Positions 63,665 to 64,000 of a DNA stretch of 64,000 nt are shown in pieces (positions within the stretch are counted from its first letter, which is position 1; each line of letters starts with the position of its first letter). Origin of the DNA: ZC4RG30 sp035556135 (lineage in GTDB: Bacteria; Pseudomonadota; Gammaproteobacteria; Steroidobacterales; Steroidobacteraceae); assembly GCA_035556135.1 (NCBI GenBank), contig DATMFO010000005.1:124001-188000 (forward strand), in the 5' to 3' direction. The notes under the pieces were generated by a model, which was given only the letters and a program-made list of their open reading frames with translations, ran no database searches and was not told where the DNA came from. Both the position numbers and the translations under genes were made by a program.

Positions 63665-64000
63665 TCACAGGATCTCGAACGCCCGTCCGCCCGGCAGGCG
63701 ATAGCGGAGGAAATCGCGCACATCCATGGTGAAAATCCGGGTGATCCCCGATGCATTTGCCAGCCAGTACAGGGACGCGTCGGCCAGGTCCATTGTCGTG
63801 CGGGGGGGCTGTGTGTACTGCTGTATCCAGCGGCACATCTGGAGGAGCTCGGGCGCGTCGAAGGTGGATACCTGGAGGGCGCCCTTGCCGATCCATTTCA
63901 GGAGAGCCAGGCGCTCGCCGGGGTTCAGCAGATCGGTGGCCTCGGTGACGCAGGGCCAGGTGGTGTGCAACTGCGGAGCTGCGGGGGTATCCACCACATG
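63665..64000 (-). CDS. PIN-domain protein, C-terminal part (5' truncated by window edge)
   Basis: At least 110 residues; the frame is open to the window edge. Conserved PIN acidic residues are visible: Glu in WPCVTEATDLL, Asp pair in MDLADASLYWLA, and Asp in IFTMDVRDFLRYR. The typical N-terminal Asp (DTGPLVA-like) would lie beyond the edge. PIN proteins are metal-dependent ribonucleases, often VapC-type toxins; whether an antitoxin gene lies outside the window is unknown. Confidence 0.75.
   Translation of the reverse strand, partial: HVVDTPAAPQLHTTWPCVTEATDLLNPGERLALLKWIGKGALQVSTFDAPELLQMCRWIQQYTQPPRTTMDLADASLYWLANASGITRIFTMDVRDFLRYRLPGGRAFEIL

Noticed and set aside
62197..63732. 511-codon open frame on the plus strand
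   Set aside because: Antisense of pilB; biased composition, no family features.

Overview
The window is a gene-dense chromosomal segment of a high-GC gammaproteobacterium. Evidence for that placement: ubiquinone hydroxylases next to pepP, SspA/SspB, an LptC-LptA-LptB-RpoN-HPF block, LpoA, YacG, ZapD, DciA, and the order pilB-pilC-pilD-coaE-zapD-yacG. The gene order resembles the Pseudomonas/Xanthomonas arrangement (murA - DegS/AlgW - petABC - sspAB - yraN/lpoA/rsmI - rnpB - dcw cluster - lpxC - dciA - M23 peptidase - secA - mutT - coaE - pil genes). A Xanthomonadales/Nevskiales/Steroidobacterales-like lineage is my guess; species cannot be named from this sequence.

Layout. 1-3079 (+): 3' part of pepP, then ubiH and a second UbiH/UbiI-type hydroxylase. 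3085-4682 (-): phhB and ispG; dgkA diverges from them, followed by a large two-protease-domain, four-PDZ periplasmic protein (5108-8035). 8118-10722 (+): Sua5-type threonylcarbamoyl-AMP synthase, ornithine-decarboxylase-family enzyme and a membrane-anchored RraB-like protein, all translationally overlapped. 10757-11506 (-) gpmA; 11565-11792 (+) a DUF167 protein. 11846-22735 (-): a long same-strand run of yjdM, a three-gene 2-oxoacid dehydrogenase operon, zapE, rapZ, hpf, rpoN, lptB, lptA, lptC and kdsD. 22779-24283 (+): ibaG and murA. 24320-25414 (-): a DegS/AlgW-type protease. 25541-29255 (+): petABC (cytochrome bc1), sspA, sspB. 29259-31526 (-): yraN and lpoA. 31542-33067 (+): rsmI and a ModA-like protein with no signal peptide. 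33072-33578 (-): a DUF3617 protein. 33690-34068: RNase P RNA.

34186-52945 (+) is a complete division and cell-wall (dcw) cluster: MraZ operator, mraZ, rsmH, ftsL, ftsI, murE, murF, mraY, murD, ftsW, murG, murC, murB, ddl, ftsQ, ftsA, ftsZ, then lpxC. Most junctions overlap by 1-8 bases, so the cluster is probably one translationally coupled unit: the Mur enzymes make lipid II, FtsW/FtsI polymerise and crosslink it at the septum, and FtsQLAZ form the division scaffold. 52939-57935: dciA (-), an M23 peptidase, secA, mutT and an uncharacterised gene. 57925-63528 (-): yacG, zapD, coaE, pilD, pilC, pilB. The right edge cuts a PIN-domain gene.

The window is overwhelmingly housekeeping. I see no prophage, insertion sequence, CRISPR array, defence island or tRNA gene, and no gene-free stretch over 300 bases. 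The best leads are small-scale: a duplicated ftsA 3' end placed so that a -1 slip at the stop codon would read into it; a Shine-Dalgarno-preceded micro-ORF joining murB to ddl; a shared promoter word (GTANAATGC) at four operons, with several promoters placed for leaderless mRNAs; a probable CTG start; a bacterial relative of the Nma111/Deg7 protease architecture; and a rpoN locus missing ptsN, hprK and kdsC.
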